Numbered from the stretch's first letter, positions 9,942 through 22,599 are shown. The stretch is DNA of 64,000 bases from Methylobacterium sp. E-045 (GCF_022829685.1 NZ_JAKSYE010000086.1:62001-126000), one strand, 5' to 3'. Notes: generated from the sequence alone by a model not told the origin. Program-made: numbers and translations.

Positions 9942-10349
9942 TCAGGCCGGCACGGGCACGAGCCCGTCGAGGAAGGCCGTGACCTCGCGGCGGTTCCAGG
10001 ATGCGCCATCTGTCCAGAATCGGAGCAGGGCGACGTGGTTGAGCCGCACCCAGGCGATCACACGCGGTCTCGCCAGGCGGGAAGCGCCCTTGGGCAAAAA
10101 GTCGTCGCGCACCTTCGGATCGGCTCCGATGGACACGATCAGGCAGGGCAGGTCGCGACCGGCCCGGTCGGGATACCATTTCACCCGAGGTCCGTGCGAA
10201 CCGAGGGCCGTCGAAACGAAGATCGTGCCGGGGACGTTGGTGTCCTGCTCGTCGAGATTGGCCATCTCGATCAGGACATCGTCGGCGAAGTCATCCGGCG
10301 GCGTCCGCCTTTCGCTGCCGGGTCGGACATCGAGGGTCGTCGGTCCCAT
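9942..10349 (-). CDS. Hypothetical protein, 135 residues
   Basis: The frame from ATG 10349 encodes a soluble protein of ordinary composition, with an acidic N-terminal part (DDFADDVLIEMANLDEQD) and strand-like segments (IFVSTALGSHGPRVKWYP, LPCLIVSIGADP, VIAWVRLNHVALLRFW). Codon composition resembles its neighbours. I do not recognise the family. It stands alone between two plus-strand genes, with gaps of about 220 and 160 bp. It may bind a small ligand; no catalytic motif is visible. Confidence 0.6.
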   Translation of the reverse strand: MGPTTLDVRPGSERRTPPDDFADDVLIEMANLDEQDTNVPGTIFVSTALGSHGPRVKWYPDRAGRDLPCLIVSIGADPKVRDDFLPKGASRLARPRVIAWVRLNHVALLRFWTDGASWNRREVTAFLDGLVPVPA

Positions 10350-10507
10350 CTATCTCATCCCTCCTCGGGAATCGTGCCTGTCATTCTTGATCCAGGGCCA
10401 TTCGAGCCGCAAGGGCGGCGGTCTCCAAGATCGGTCCCCGGAGGTGACCGGCGTCTGCGTCCGCACCGCGCGCTTGTCCCCTCGCCCCATAGGGCTAGAT
10501 TGCGGTC

Positions 10508-11767
10508 ATGGAAAAGACCGGACCGGTAGCCGAGCCAGAGCTGGATCCCGCACCGACCCTACAGGTGCGAGCGGTCACCGGCCTCGCCCAGATCCCGGCG
10601 GCGGAATGGGATGCCTGCGCCACGTCGCCCGAGACCCTGGCGGCGGGGGACGAGATGCATAATCCCTTCGTCTCCCATGCCTTCCTCTCCGCCCTGGAGG
10701 ATTCGGGCTGCGTCTCGCGCAGAACGGGGTGGCTGCCCCTGCATGTGGTGGTGGAGCGGGAGGGGCGGCTCGTCGGGGTCGCGCCGTGCTATCTCAAGTC
10801 GCACAGCCAGGGCGAGTACGTGTTCGACCATGGCTGGGCGGATGCCTACGAGCGCGCGGGCGGAGCCTATTACCCCAAGCTCCAGGTCAGCGTCCCGTTC
10901 ACGCCGGTCACCGGCCCGCGCTTCCTTATCGCGCCGGGGCAGGACGTGGCCGAGGCCGCCTCCGCGCTGATCGCCGGGCTGCGCGCGCTCCGGGCGGAGA
11001 CCAAGGCCTCCTCGATCCACGTCACCTTCATGCAGGAGCGGGAATGGGAGCAGGCCGGCGCGCTGGGGCTCCTCCAGCGGCTCGACCAGCAGTTCCACTG
11101 GGACAATGCCGGCTATGCCGGGTTCGAGGATTTCCTCGGGGCGCTCTCCTCACGCAAGCGCAAGGCGATCCGGCGCGAGCGCCGGGACGCGCTGAGCCAG
11201 GGCATCACCATCGAGCACATCACCGGCGCCGATCTGACGCCGGCCCATTGGGACGCGTTCTACGAGTTCTACGCCGATACCGGCGCGCGCAAATGGGGCC
11301 GGCCCTACCTCAACCGCGAGTTCTTCGGCCTCATCGGCGAGCGGATGCCGGAGCGCATCCTGCTGATCATGGCCAAGCGCGAGGGCCGCTACGTGGCCGG
11401 CGCCATCAACCTCATCGGCGACGTGGCGCTCTACGGACGCAACTGGGGCTGCGTCGAGGACCACCCATTCCTGCATTTCGAGGTCTGCTACTATCAGGCC
11501 ATCGATTACGCGATCCGTCGCGGGCTCAAGCGCGTCGAGGCGGGGGCGCAGGGGGAGCACAAGCTCACCCGCGGCTACCGGCCGGTGCTGATGCATTCGG
11601 CCCACGACATCGCCGATCCCGCCCTGCGCCGGGCCATCGCCGATTATCTCCGCCGCGAGCGCGACCACGTGCTCGAGGCGGCCTCCGTCCTGGGTGAGAT
11701 GACGCCGTTTCGCCGGGACTGCATGATAGCCGATCCCGAGACTCCCGAGGACGAAGAGCGCCCATGA
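10508..11767 (+). CDS. FemAB-like acyltransferase (DUF482/PF04339-type, GNAT fold)
   Basis: The 419-residue protein has the signature of the peptidogalycan-biosynthesis/FemAB-like family: NPFVSHAFLSALEDSGCVS near residue 55, GVAPCYLKSHSQGEYVFD, YYPKLQVSVPFTPVTGPRFL, and RKRKAIRRERRDAL near 220. The C-terminal half (GRNWGCVEDHPFLHFEVCYY, KRVEAGAQGEHKL) is highly conserved in that family. The substrate is unknown. It begins a run of three overlapping plus-strand genes, its stop overlapping the next ATG (ATGA). Confidence 0.85.
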   Translation: MEKTGPVAEPELDPAPTLQVRAVTGLAQIPAAEWDACATSPETLAAGDEMHNPFVSHAFLSALEDSGCVSRRTGWLPLHVVVEREGRLVGVAPCYLKSHSQGEYVFDHGWADAYERAGGAYYPKLQVSVPFTPVTGPRFLIAPGQDVAEAASALIAGLRALRAETKASSIHVTFMQEREWEQAGALGLLQRLDQQFHWDNAGYAGFEDFLGALSSRKRKAIRRERRDALSQGITIEHITGADLTPAHWDAFYEFYADTGARKWGRPYLNREFFGLIGERMPERILLIMAKREGRYVAGAINLIGDVALYGRNWGCVEDHPFLHFEVCYYQAIDYAIRRGLKRVEAGAQGEHKLTRGYRPVLMHSAHDIADPALRRAIADYLRRERDHVLEAASVLGEMTPFRRDCMIADPETPEDEERP

Positions 11768-12924
11768 GCCCGATCGACCGTATCAAGGCCTTCGCCGACG
11801 ACCTGACGGCAATCCGCCGGGACATCCATGCCCATCCCGAGATCGGCTTCGAGGAAGTGCGGACCTCGAACCTCGTGGCCGAAGAGCTGCAGCGCTACGG
11901 CATTGCGGTCCATCGCGGGCTCGGGGGCACCGGCGTGGTCGGGGTGCTCGAAGGGCGCTCGCCCAACGGCCGCCGCATCGGCCTGCGCGCCGAACTCGAT
12001 GCCCTGCCGATCGAGGAGGAGACCAACCTCCCCCACCGCTCCACCATTCCGGGCAAGATGCACGCCTGCGGCCATGACGGCCACACCACCATGCTGCTGG
12101 GAGCCGCGCGCTACCTGGCCGAGACCCGGGACTTCGACGGCACCGCCCTGTTCGTGTTCCAGCCGGCGGAGGAAGGCCTCGGCGGCGCCCGCGCCATGCT
12201 CGCCGACGGGCTGTTCGAACGCTTCCCCTGCGACGAGATCTATGGGCTCCACAACGCCCCCAACGGCCCGCACGGCAAGCTCAAGATCCGCCCCGGCCCG
12301 ATGATGGCGGCGGCCGACTTCTTCGACATCCGCATCACCGGGCGCGGTGCGCACGCGGCCGAGCCCCATCGCGGCCTCGATTCCATCGTGGCCGCCTCCG
12401 CCCTGGTCCAGGCGATGCAGTCCATCGTCTCGCGCGGCGTCGATCCCCTGAAGAGCGCCGTGGTCTCGATCACCCAGATCCATGCGGGGGCGGCCTACAA
12501 CGTCATCCCCGAGGGCGCCCATCTCGCCGGCACGGTGCGGACCTTCGACGCGGAGGTGCGCAGGCTCGTCTCCGCCCGCATCCGCGAGGTCGCCGAGGGC
12601 GTCGCCCTCGCCCACGGTGTCGAGATCGCGGTGGAGATCCGCGACGTGTTCTCGGTGCTGGAGAACAGCGCCGCGCACGCGGCGGCGGCGGCGGAGATCG
12701 GGCGCGAGGTCTTCGGGGCGGAGGGCGTCGACGACGACACGGTGCCCCGCATGGGCAGCGAGGATTTCGCCGACATGCTGAGGGTGGTGCCGGGTGCCTA
12801 TGCCTGGATCGGTGCAACGCCGGGGCCGGGCCTGCACAACGCCGCTTTCGATTTCGACGACAGCATCATCCCCCTGGGCAGCTCCTACCTCGCCCGCCTC
12901 GTCGAGAAGCGCACCGCCGCATGA
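11764..12924 (+). CDS. M20 family amidohydrolase (hippurate hydrolase/IAA-amino-acid hydrolase type)
   Basis: The 386-residue protein has the M20D motifs: DIHAHPEIGFEE, the metal site MHACGHDGHTTMLLGAA, FQPAEEGLGGARAM, IYGLHNAPN and the late PRMGSEDFADML. Members cleave amide bonds of N-acyl amino acids such as hippurate or N-acetyl amino acids. The four-base overlap with the preceding acyltransferase and the following glutathione peroxidase suggests one transcript. The true substrate cannot be read from sequence. Confidence 0.88.
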   Translation: MSPIDRIKAFADDLTAIRRDIHAHPEIGFEEVRTSNLVAEELQRYGIAVHRGLGGTGVVGVLEGRSPNGRRIGLRAELDALPIEEETNLPHRSTIPGKMHACGHDGHTTMLLGAARYLAETRDFDGTALFVFQPAEEGLGGARAMLADGLFERFPCDEIYGLHNAPNGPHGKLKIRPGPMMAAADFFDIRITGRGAHAAEPHRGLDSIVAASALVQAMQSIVSRGVDPLKSAVVSITQIHAGAAYNVIPEGAHLAGTVRTFDAEVRRLVSARIREVAEGVALAHGVEIAVEIRDVFSVLENSAAHAAAAAEIGREVFGAEGVDDDTVPRMGSEDFADMLRVVPGAYAWIGATPGPGLHNAAFDFDDSIIPLGSSYLARLVEKRTAA

Positions 12925-13409
12925 CCAGCCTGTTCGACTTCACGCCCAAGGCCGCCGACGGCACGCCCTATCCCCTGGATCAGCACCGGGGGCAGGTCGT
13001 GCTCGTGGTCAACACCGCCTCGAAATGCGGCTTCACCCCGCAATACGAGGGGCTGGAGACCCTCTGGCGCAGGCATCGCGAGGAGGGGCTCGTGGTGCTC
13101 GGCTTCCCCTGCAACCAGTTCGGCGCCCAGGAGCCGGGCGATGCCGGGGAGATCGCGCAGTTCTGCAGCCTGACCTACGATGTCAGCTTTCCCGTCCTCG
13201 CCAAGGTGGAGGTGAACGGGGCCGGCACCGACCCGGTCTTCGCCCATCTGAAGCAGGAGAAGCCTGGCCTCCTCGGCACCAAGGGCATCAAGTGGAACTT
13301 CACCAAGTTCCTGGTGGGCCGCGACGGCAGGGTCGTCGGGCGCTACCCGCCCACCGCCAAACCCGCCGATCTCGAGGGCGACATCGCGGCGGCGCTGGCC
13401 GGACGCTGA
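12921..13409 (+). CDS. Glutathione peroxidase family protein (thiol type)
   Basis: The 162-residue protein shows NTASKCGFTPQYEGLE with catalytic Cys36 in the place of selenocysteine, GFPCNQFGAQEPG with the catalytic Gln, and KWNFTKFLVGRDG with the Trp. These are the complete triad/tetrad of bacterial thiol peroxidases of this family, which reduce peroxides with thioredoxin or glutathione. The start overlaps the preceding stop as ATGA. It is convergent with the cation transporter, three bases apart. Confidence 0.92.
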   Translation: MTSLFDFTPKAADGTPYPLDQHRGQVVLVVNTASKCGFTPQYEGLETLWRRHREEGLVVLGFPCNQFGAQEPGDAGEIAQFCSLTYDVSFPVLAKVEVNGAGTDPVFAHLKQEKPGLLGTKGIKWNFTKFLVGRDGRVVGRYPPTAKPADLEGDIAAALAGR

Positions 13410-13412
13410 GCG

Positions 13413-14357
13413 TCAGGCGGCGGAGCCCTTCGCCTGGATCTCGATGAAGACCCGCTTCACCGCCGGGTTTTGCGCCTTCAGCCGGGCGTCCAGACGGCCG
13501 ACCATCGCCTCGACCTCACCGGCCTTGAGGTCGTCCTCCATGTCGAGGCTGATGTTCACCAGGATGTCGGAAGGGCCGAGATGCTGGGTCAGCACCGCGT
13601 TGACGTGGCGGACGCCGGGCTCGGTCCGCACCGTCTCCTGGATCGCCGCCACGGTTTCGGGGGCGGCCGCCTCGCCGACGAGGAGGCCGTGGGTCTCGAT
13701 CATCAGGAACAGCGCCATCCCGATCAGGATCGCGCCGATGCCGATGGAGGACCAGCCGTCGAGGGAGGGCATCTGCAGCCATTCGGCGAGGATCACGCCG
13801 GCCAGGGCCACCATCAGCCCGAGGAGGGCGGCGACGTCCTCGATCAGGACCGTGAACAGGGCCGGGTCCTTGCTCCGGCGGATCGCGGTGATCGCCTCGC
13901 GGTCGCCCTTCTCGGCCCAGAACGCCTTGAGGGCGACGGCGCAGGAATAGCCCTCGGCCAGCACCGCGAAGCCGAGGATCGAGAGGTTGACCCAGAAGCC
14001 CGGAATGGTGCGGCCGAAGATCACCGCATCGGCGGAGGCCTCCGGGTAGTGGATCTTGTGGATGCCCTCGTAGACCGCGAAAGCACCGCCGCCGAGGAAG
14101 ATGAACAGCGCGACGATGAAGGCGTAGAAATAGACCTCGCGGCCATAGCCGAAGGGAAAGCGCGCATCCGCCGGCTTCTTGGCCCGCGACAGGCCGACGA
14201 GGAGGAGGATCTGGTTGGCCGTGTCCACCAGGGAATGGACGCCCTCGGCCAGCATGGCCGAGGATCCGGTGAAGAACGCGCCCACGAACTTCGCCGCCGC
14301 GATGGCGAGGTTGGCCCCTGCGGCGGTGTAGATCGCGCCGTTGCTCTCATGCGCCAT
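13413..14357 (-). CDS. Cation diffusion facilitator (CDF) family transporter
   Basis: The ATG at 14357 ([19 protein letters not shown]) gives 314 residues. The first helix is followed by [15 protein letters not shown], the D/H-containing CDF metal site on helix 2. Further helices lie near residues 75-100, 125-150, 170-195 and 210-230. The second metal motif [13 protein letters not shown] is in helix 5. The C-terminal domain resembles the cytoplasmic metal-sensing fold. CDF proteins export Zn2+, Co2+, Fe2+ or Mn2+ by proton antiport; the ion is not determined here. The long loop between helices 4 and 5 is typical of the ZitB-unlike subgroup. Confidence 0.85.
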   Translation of the reverse strand: MAHESNGAIYTAAGANLAIAAAKFVGAFFTGSSAMLAEGVHSLVDTANQILLLVGLSRAKKPADARFPFGYGREVYFYAFIVALFIFLGGGAFAVYEGIHKIHYPEASADAVIFGRTIPGFWVNLSILGFAVLAEGYSCAVALKAFWAEKGDREAITAIRRSKDPALFTVLIEDVAALLGLMVALAGVILAEWLQMPSLDGWSSIGIGAILIGMALFLMIETHGLLVGEAAAPETVAAIQETVRTEPGVRHVNAVLTQHLGPSDILVNISLDMEDDLKAGEVEAMVGRLDARLKAQNPAVKRVFIEIQAKGSAA

Positions 14358-14470
14358 GCCGGCGAAACTCTCTTGGAAGGGACCGCCCCCGCGCCGTGGA
14401 CGCCAGGGCCAGTCTGTGCAAGGTCCGGCCGGAACCCCGCAGACGACATCCGCGATGGAGACCGGCCCCC

Positions 14471-14917
14471 ATGTCCTCAAACGCCGAAGCTGCGCAGTAC
14501 GATCCGCAGAATGTCTTCGCCAAGATCCTGCGCGGCGAGATCCCCGCCCATAAGGTCTACGAGGACGAGCACACCTTGGCCTTCATGGACGTGATGCCCC
14601 AGGGGCCGGGCCATACCCTGGTGATCCCGAAGGCGCCGGCCCGCGGCCTCCTCGATGCCGACCCCGCCTCCCTGGCCGCCGTCGCCGCCACGGTGCAGCG
14701 GGTGGCTCGCGCCGTGAAGACCGCCTTCTCCGCCGATGGCCTCACGGTCTTCCAGTACAACGAGGCGGCCGGCGGGCAGACGGTGTTCCACCTCCACGTC
14801 CACGTCGTCCCCCGCTTCGACGGCGTGGCCCTGGGCCGGCATACGGGCAAGATGGCCGACCAGGATCTCCTCGGCATCCATGCGGCCCAGATCCGGGCGG
14901 CGCTGGACGGCGCGTGA
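14471..14917 (+). CDS. HIT family nucleotide-binding hydrolase
   Basis: The 148-residue protein contains the histidine triad [11 protein letters not shown] (HxHxH) near residue 110, with [19 protein letters not shown] at the front and [12 protein letters not shown] in the middle. It is of the HINT/bacterial HIT branch, which hydrolyses nucleoside phosphoramidates and related adducts. The start at 14471 was chosen because it gives the usual N-terminal length; the frame is open upstream. It is divergent from the CDF gene and convergent with the PilZ gene, two bases apart. Confidence 0.9.
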   Translation: MSSNAEAAQYDPQNVFAKILRGEIPAHKVYEDEHTLAFMDVMPQGPGHTLVIPKAPARGLLDADPASLAAVAATVQRVARAVKTAFSADGLTVFQYNEAAGGQTVFHLHVHVVPRFDGVALGRHTGKMADQDLLGIHAAQIRAALDGA

Positions 14918-14918
14918 C

Positions 14919-15320
14919 TCAGTCGGCGCCGGCGGGGGCCGGCGTCGCGGCGACGAGCCGGCGCAGGACGGCGTTCTCGGCTTCGAGTTCGCTGATGCGT
15001 TGGATCAGGGCCAGCATCGCGCCCGGCTCGGCCTGTGGCACCGGCGCCGGCGCGGCAGCCACCGCCGCCGTCTCGTCCACGAAGGCGACGCCGATGCCGT
15101 CGGTGCGGCGCCAGCGGAGATTGGCCCGATAGGTCCGCTCCTTTTGCGGGATCAGCAGGTCGAACGTATCGGGAAGCGTCGCGGTCTCCGTCAGCGCGAG
15201 GCGCGCGCCGATCGACGACAGGTCGCGCACGAGGCAATCCATGCTCGACGCGCCGTTGTTGAAGATGATGCGGCCCTTGAGGAACGTCCTCTGCCGCGCT
15301 TCCTTGCGTTTGTCCGACAT
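14919..15320 (-). CDS. PilZ domain protein
   Basis: The 133-residue protein begins RKEARQRTFLKGRIIFNNG, an R-rich PilZ opening, followed by the DLSSIGARLAL motif (the D/NxSxxG element) near residue 33. This is the c-di-GMP-binding signature of PilZ proteins. The last 45 residues form an Ala/Pro linker and a short predicted coiled coil (LIQRISELEAENAVLRRLV), a likely oligomerisation tail. The partner process (motility, polysaccharide, cell cycle) cannot be inferred from neighbours. Confidence 0.85.
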   Translation of the reverse strand: MSDKRKEARQRTFLKGRIIFNNGASSMDCLVRDLSSIGARLALTETATLPDTFDLLIPQKERTYRANLRWRRTDGIGVAFVDETAAVAAAPAPVPQAEPGAMLALIQRISELEAENAVLRRLVAATPAPAGAD

Positions 15321-15411
15321 GACGGCCGGCCTCCGACTTCCGCTTGGTGCGACCGGCCGGACCCTCGCATGACGCCTCTTAAGGAATGATCGCCGCGATG
15401 GACGGGCCCGC

Positions 15412-15639
15412 TCAGTTGAAGCGCCGGTCCATGGTCTCGAACAGGTAGAAGCCGTTGAACCGCACCGCCGTGGTCGCGGCCCGCTCGTCGAAATCGGCCG
15501 GCGCCTCGGCCTCGTCGCTCAGGCGTCCGCTGAACGCCCAGTTCCGTCCGCTGAGGAAGCTCGGCACGGCGCGGCTCTCGGGCACCGCGCAGCACAGGCC
15601 GCTGACGGACTTCAGGCAGAACACGTTGTAGCTTTGCAT
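15412..15639 (-). CDS. Small hypothetical protein, 75 residues
   Basis: The ATG at 15639 begins MQSYNVFCLKSVSGLCCAVP, and the product ends FNGFYLFETMDRRFN. Composition differs from out-of-frame translations of this GC-rich DNA: it has aromatic residues, Asn, and three Cys in the first 17 positions. It lies between nadE and the PilZ gene on the same strand. I do not recognise a family. The Cys cluster (C8, C16, C17) might bind metal or be redox active, but that is speculation. Confidence 0.6.
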   Translation of the reverse strand: MQSYNVFCLKSVSGLCCAVPESRAVPSFLSGRNWAFSGRLSDEAEAPADFDERAATTAVRFNGFYLFETMDRRFN

Positions 15640-15706
15640 CGGTCGGTCTCCGACTGGCCACCCCGACTCGGGCTGATAGTGCCATAATCGGACCGGACTG
15701 TGTCGG

Positions 15707-17866
<2,160 letters not shown>

Positions 17867-18052
17867 CGGGTTCCCTCATCTAACCCGTTACGCGCCGGGG
17901 CTCCAGGGGGAGGCGGACGCCCCCGCGCTCCGGAGATCCGACACTTCGCGGCATGCGGGCAAGCGTCTGTTAACGACGTTGGCCCTAGCTTGGGGAAGAA
18001 CCGCTCCTGTCGAGGACGCGGACCGGTACCCTTCGAGTCAATCCAGAGCATC

Positions 18053-21000
18053 ATGCGCGCATCGGGACGGCCTCCCTATTCACATCGTGATCCCTCCCGG
18101 CCCGGACGCGGCGGCGACCGCCCCGGCCTGACCTTGGGCGCCCTCGCGCACAGGCTGATCAGCCTGCGCGCGAGCCTGACCCGGCGCCTCGCCGGACCGC
18201 CGCAGCGTCCGAGCCTGGTCTCGCCGCGCCCCGCGCAATCCTGGCTCACGGCTCCGAGGGACATGGTTCACGCCGCTCCCGCGCCCCATGCCCAGCCTTG
18301 GGCAGAGCAGGGCGAGTGGGCCGAGGCGCAGGCCTGGCCGGACCACGTCTTCGACGACCGCGCCACCCCCGATCTCGCCCGCTCCTCCGGCATCGCGGCC
18401 CTGGACTCGATAGGCGAGAGCCGGATCGACCACGGTGCATCGAGCCCGCGCGTACTGATCCGCTCGCCGCGCCGCCCCGCCTCGATCACGCCGGAGGGCT
18501 ACGACGCGCCGGCCCATTCCGCGCCCGAGCCGGACGCCCCGGCGGTGCGCTACACCCGCACCCCCGATCCGGTGCTGCAGGAGCGCCGCCAGCGGGCACT
18601 CGATGCCGAGCGCCTGGCTCAGGAGGAGCAGATCCGCGCCGCGCGTCAGGCCGAGGACGAGGCGCGGCAGGCCGCCGAACGCGCCGCCCTCGCCGCCGCG
18701 GAAGCCGAGCGTGCCGCCCGGGAAGCGGCCGAGGCCGCGCTTCTCGCGGCAATCCCCCCCGAGCCGCCCCAGCCCCTGTGGCGCCAGCCCTATACCCCGC
18801 CGCCCGGCGTGCGCTTCTTCCGCTCGCCCGACCGCCGGCCGCAAGCCGTCATCGCCGCCATCGTCGAGGAGCCGCTTCCGATCCCTGCATCGGTGAGCGA
18901 GCCCATGGCCCCCACCGAACCGGCTCCGCTGCCTGTCGACCGCGACTGGACCGAGGTCCCGGATTGGGCCGCCATGCGCGCCTGGTTCGACGGCGAGGAT
19001 TCGACGGCCGTCGAGACGTGGTCGGCGATCCAGGCCGATTCCGCCGAAGCTCTGGCTCCGTCCGGGCCGGAAATGTCTCCGGTGCCGGATCTGGCCCCGG
19101 TGAGAGCGCCGGAGGACCAGACCTTTGCCTTTATGGTCTCGCCGCCGGTGGACATCTCGCTCCTGCGCCCGCTGCCGCCCAGCCCCGTCTACGTTCTCGA
19201 CCGTCTGATGCGGTTCGACCCTGGCGGCGCGCCGATGCCTGCCGACGGTCAGGATAACGGCCAGTCCCCGCGCCCCGGCGACGAGCCGAGCCACGAGGAC
19301 CGCGTCGCCGAAGTCGCCGAGGCGGCCACCCTGGCTCTCGTCATCGAGCAGACCGGGCCGGCTCCCCAGCGCCCCGTCGCCGTCTCGGCCATGGCCGCCC
19401 GCGCGGCGATCCGCCCGGCCCGCATGTCCGCCGCCCCCGTGGCGCAGGCTCCCGTGATGCTGCCTTCCGTCGCGGAATTTCCCGTGATGGACGCCACCGT
19501 CGCGCAAACCTCCCCCATGCAGGCCCCCTCCCCTGCCAGGGTCGACCCAGTCTTCACGCCGCTGCCGCCGCGCCCGGTCCTGTTGCGCAACCCGAAGGCC
19601 GCCGCTCCTGCTCCGGAGCCCGAGCCTCAGGTGGCGGAAGAGCCCGCCGCCCCTGAAGCCGCCGAGGTCGAGGAAGCCCCGGCTCCCGTCCTCGCCCTGC
19701 CCGCTCCGGCACCCGCCCCGGCGCCGTCCCGCGCGATCTTCCCCGAGCCCCGCGCCACGCTGATCCCGGCCGGCCGGCACACGCCGATGTCGCTGGTGGA
19801 GAACGAGGATTACGAACACCCCTCGCTGGAACTCCTGGCCGAGCCGCCGCTCACCGGCACCGAGGAGGTCGATGCCGACGTGCTGGAGCAGAACGCGCTG
19901 AACCTCCAGCAGACGGTGCAGGATTTCGGCGTGCGCGGCGACATCCTCGCCGTCCGCCCCGGCCCGGTGGTGACCCTCTACGAACTGGAGCCGGCCCCCG
20001 GCACCAAGTCGAGCCGCGTCATCGGCCTGTCGGACGACATCGCCCGCTCCATGTCGGCGGTCTCGGCCCGCGTGGCGGTGGTTCCCGGCCGCAACGTCAT
20101 CGGCATCGAACTGCCCAACGAGACCCGCGAGACCGTCTATCTGCGCGAGCTCCTCGCCTCGGCCGATTTCTGCATCAGCAAGCACAAGCTCGCCCTCTGC
20201 CTCGGCAAGAACATCGGCGGCGAGCCGATCATCGCCGATCTCGCCAAGATGCCCCACCTGCTGGTGGCCGGCACCACGGGCTCGGGCAAGTCGGTGGCGA
20301 TCAACACGATGATCCTGTCGCTGCTCTACCGGATGAAGCCGGAAGAGTGCCGCCTGATCATGGTCGACCCGAAGATGCTGGAACTCTCCGTCTATGACGG
20401 CATCCCGCACCTGCTCTCTCCCGTCGTCACCGACCCGAAGAAGGCGGTCATCGCCCTCAAATGGGCCGTGCGCGAGATGGAGGAGCGCTACAAGAAGATG
20501 TCCAAGATCGCGGTCCGCAACATCGACGGCTACAATGCCCGGATGGCGGAGGCGCGGGCCAAGGGCGAGATCATCACCCGCGAGATCCATACCGGCTTCA
20601 ACCGCGAGACCGGCCAGGCCGTGTTCGAGACGGAGGAGATGGACCTCTCGGCGCTCCCCTACATCGTGATCGTGGTCGACGAGATGGCCGACCTGATGAT
20701 GGTGGCGGGCAAGGACATCGAAGGGGCGATCCAGCGCCTGGCGCAGATGGCGCGTGCGGCGGGCATCCACCTGATCATGGCGACGCAGCGTCCGTCGGTG
20801 GACGTCATCACCGGCACGATCAAGGCGAACTTCCCGACCCGAATCTCCTTCCAGGTGACGTCGAAGATCGACAGCCGCACGATCCTGGGCGAGATGGGCG
20901 CCGAGCAGCTGCTGGGCCAGGGCGACATGCTGTTCATGGCGGGCGGCGGCCGCACCACCCGCGTCCACGGCCCGTTCTGCTCGGATTCGGAAGTCGAGAG

Positions 21001-21433
21001 CGTGGTCGCCCATCTGAAGCGCCAGGGCCGGCCCTCCTATCTCGAAGCCGTCACCGTCGACGACAACCCGCCCGAGGAGAAGCCGGCCAAGGCCTCCAAG
21101 GCCGAGAAGGCGGCGGCCGCCGAAGCCGAGGAGATCGACGCGCCGATCTTCGATGCCGGAGCCTATGCCGGCGGCGGGATCGATGCGGGAGCCGACCTCT
21201 ACGACCAGGCGGTGCAGGTGGTGATGCGGGACCGCAAGGCCTCCACCAGCTACATCCAGCGCCGCCTGCAGATCGGATACAACCGCGCCGCGTCGATCAT
21301 GGAGCGGATGGAGGTCGAGGGCATCGTCGGTCAGGCCAACCACGCCGGCAAGCGCGAGATCCTGATGGAGACCGCGCCCTCCTCGATGGGATCGATCTCG
21401 ATATCCTCGCCGATGATGGACGACGACGATTGA
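18053..21433 (+). CDS. ftsK: FtsK/SpoIIIE-type DNA translocase without visible membrane anchor
   Basis: The 1126-residue protein ends in a complete FtsK motor: alpha/beta core with Walker A (GTTGSGKS, about residue 740), Walker B ([13 protein letters not shown], about 875) and [20 protein letters not shown]. The C-terminal gamma winged helix (about 1050-1105, [18 protein letters not shown]) recognises polar KOPS-type sites and activates XerCD at dif. Oddly, the first 600 residues are Pro/Ala-rich with a charged helical stretch (173-236) and I see no hydrophobic transmembrane helices. A second, membrane-bound FtsK elsewhere in the genome is likely but unseen. It is followed by lolA. Confidence 0.9.
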   Translation: MRASGRPPYSHRDPSRPGRGGDRPGLTLGALAHRLISLRASLTRRLAGPPQRPSLVSPRPAQSWLTAPRDMVHAAPAPHAQPWAEQGEWAEAQAWPDHVFDDRATPDLARSSGIAALDSIGESRIDHGASSPRVLIRSPRRPASITPEGYDAPAHSAPEPDAPAVRYTRTPDPVLQERRQRALDAERLAQEEQIRAARQAEDEARQAAERAALAAAEAERAAREAAEAALLAAIPPEPPQPLWRQPYTPPPGVRFFRSPDRRPQAVIAAIVEEPLPIPASVSEPMAPTEPAPLPVDRDWTEVPDWAAMRAWFDGEDSTAVETWSAIQADSAEALAPSGPEMSPVPDLAPVRAPEDQTFAFMVSPPVDISLLRPLPPSPVYVLDRLMRFDPGGAPMPADGQDNGQSPRPGDEPSHEDRVAEVAEAATLALVIEQTGPAPQRPVAVSAMAARAAIRPARMSAAPVAQAPVMLPSVAEFPVMDATVAQTSPMQAPSPARVDPVFTPLPPRPVLLRNPKAAAPAPEPEPQVAEEPAAPEAAEVEEAPAPVLALPAPAPAPAPSRAIFPEPRATLIPAGRHTPMSLVENEDYEHPSLELLAEPPLTGTEEVDADVLEQNALNLQQTVQDFGVRGDILAVRPGPVVTLYELEPAPGTKSSRVIGLSDDIARSMSAVSARVAVVPGRNVIGIELPNETRETVYLRELLASADFCISKHKLALCLGKNIGGEPIIADLAKMPHLLVAGTTGSGKSVAINTMILSLLYRMKPEECRLIMVDPKMLELSVYDGIPHLLSPVVTDPKKAVIALKWAVREMEERYKKMSKIAVRNIDGYNARMAEARAKGEIITREIHTGFNRETGQAVFETEEMDLSALPYIVIVVDEMADLMMVAGKDIEGAIQRLAQMARAAGIHLIMATQRPSVDVITGTIKANFPTRISFQVTSKIDSRTILGEMGAEQLLGQGDMLFMAGGGRTTRVHGPFCSDSEVESVVAHLKRQGRPSYLEAVTVDDNPPEEKPAKASKAEKAAAAEAEEIDAPIFDAGAYAGGGIDAGADLYDQAVQVVMRDRKASTSYIQRRLQIGYNRAASIMERMEVEGIVGQANHAGKREILMETAPSSMGSISISSPMMDDDD

Positions 21434-21675
21434 GCGCCTCCTCCCTCCCCCTCGTGGGGAGGGGCCGACAACGGGGGGCCGGACGAGGCAAGCCGTCTCC
21501 GCCCCCCTCACCTCCACCGCATCGACGTCCCATATTCGCCACAGGCTGGGGCTCTAAGAGGACCTCACACAACTCCCGGTCCCCGTCTGTTCTCGCTGAC
21601 GGCCCGTCGGCGCAGCGGGAGTTTTGTGAGAGACACGACGCCAGACCCCCCCGCGACTTCGGAGAACGCCCCAGG

Positions 21676-22590
21676 ATGACCGGCCGACGCCACCTTCTCG
21701 CCGCCGGCTCGCTCCTCGTGCTGGCGGCCGGCCTCCAACCCGCGCCGGCCTCGGCGCAGGTCTCGTCCTTCCTCGACGGCCTGTTCGGCCGCAAGGAACA
21801 GCCCGCCCCTGCCCCGGCCCCCGAGCCGGAAGCGCCCCCGGCTGCTTCTCCCGCCGCCCCGAAGAAGCCGGCGGCCCAGGCCCCCAAACCTGCCAAGGAC
21901 GCCAAGGCGGCGTCGGACAAGACGGCTCCCGCCGCGAAGCCCGCTGCAAAGGCGGCACCCTCGGATACCCCCGCCAAGGTCGCCGCCGTCGGCGCTCCCA
22001 CCGCCGCGTCGTCCATGCTGGATGCCGAGCCCGCCGCGGTGCTCGCCCAGGCCAACGCCTATTTCAACGGCATGACGACGCTCACCGGCAACTTCGTCCA
22101 GATCGCCGGCGACGGGCGCCGCATCGGCGGCAAGCTGACCCTGGCCAAGCCCGGCCGCCTGCGCTTCGACTACGACCAGCCCTCCCCCATGGAGGTGGTG
22201 GCCGACGGGACCTCGGTGGCGGTGAAGGACCGCAAGCTGAAGACCCAGGACCTCTACTTCATCTCGCAGACGCCCCTGAAATTCCTGCTCCGCGAAAAAA
22301 TCGATCTGGCCCGCGACCTTACCGTGTCGGACGTCTCCAACGATCCGGGCGGCATCCGTATCTCCCTGGAGGACCGGGCGACGCTGGGCGGCACCTCGAA
22401 GATCCAGCTGTTTTTCGACGCCGAGATGAAGACCCTCAGCCAGTGGCGGATCACCGATCCGCAGGGCTACCAGACCACGGTGCAGCTCTCGAACCTGCAG
22501 AAGGGCAAGGCCGTCGACGCCAGCCAGTTCTTCATCAATTACGGGCGCACCGAGGACAAGGCGATGGAGAAGCAGATCAAGGCGCAGTGA
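21676..22590 (+). CDS. lolA: Outer-membrane lipoprotein carrier LolA
   Basis: A signal peptide (MTGRRHLLAAGSLLVLAAGL, cleavage near PASAQ) is followed by an unusually long Pro/Ala/Lys linker (about residues 35-110). The LolA domain then begins at AQANAYFNGMTTLTGNFVQI, with GKLTLAKPGRLRFDYDQPSP and VSDVSNDPGGIRISLEDRA. LolA shuttles lipoproteins through the periplasm from LolCDE to the outer membrane. The ftsK-lolA order is common in alphaproteobacteria. The 242-base gap after ftsK holds a CCCTC/GAGGG-type hairpin and no gene. Confidence 0.88.
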   Translation: MTGRRHLLAAGSLLVLAAGLQPAPASAQVSSFLDGLFGRKEQPAPAPAPEPEAPPAASPAAPKKPAAQAPKPAKDAKAASDKTAPAAKPAAKAAPSDTPAKVAAVGAPTAASSMLDAEPAAVLAQANAYFNGMTTLTGNFVQIAGDGRRIGGKLTLAKPGRLRFDYDQPSPMEVVADGTSVAVKDRKLKTQDLYFISQTPLKFLLREKIDLARDLTVSDVSNDPGGIRISLEDRATLGGTSKIQLFFDAEMKTLSQWRITDPQGYQTTVQLSNLQKGKAVDASQFFINYGRTEDKAMEKQIKAQ

Positions 22591-22599
22591 AGATGCTCT

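Noticed and set aside
18080..21517. Antisense frame of more than 1100 codons opposite ftsK
   Set aside because: It is a mirror of GC-rich ftsK codons with Arg/Gly/His-rich composition and no motifs, while ftsK has complete family signatures.
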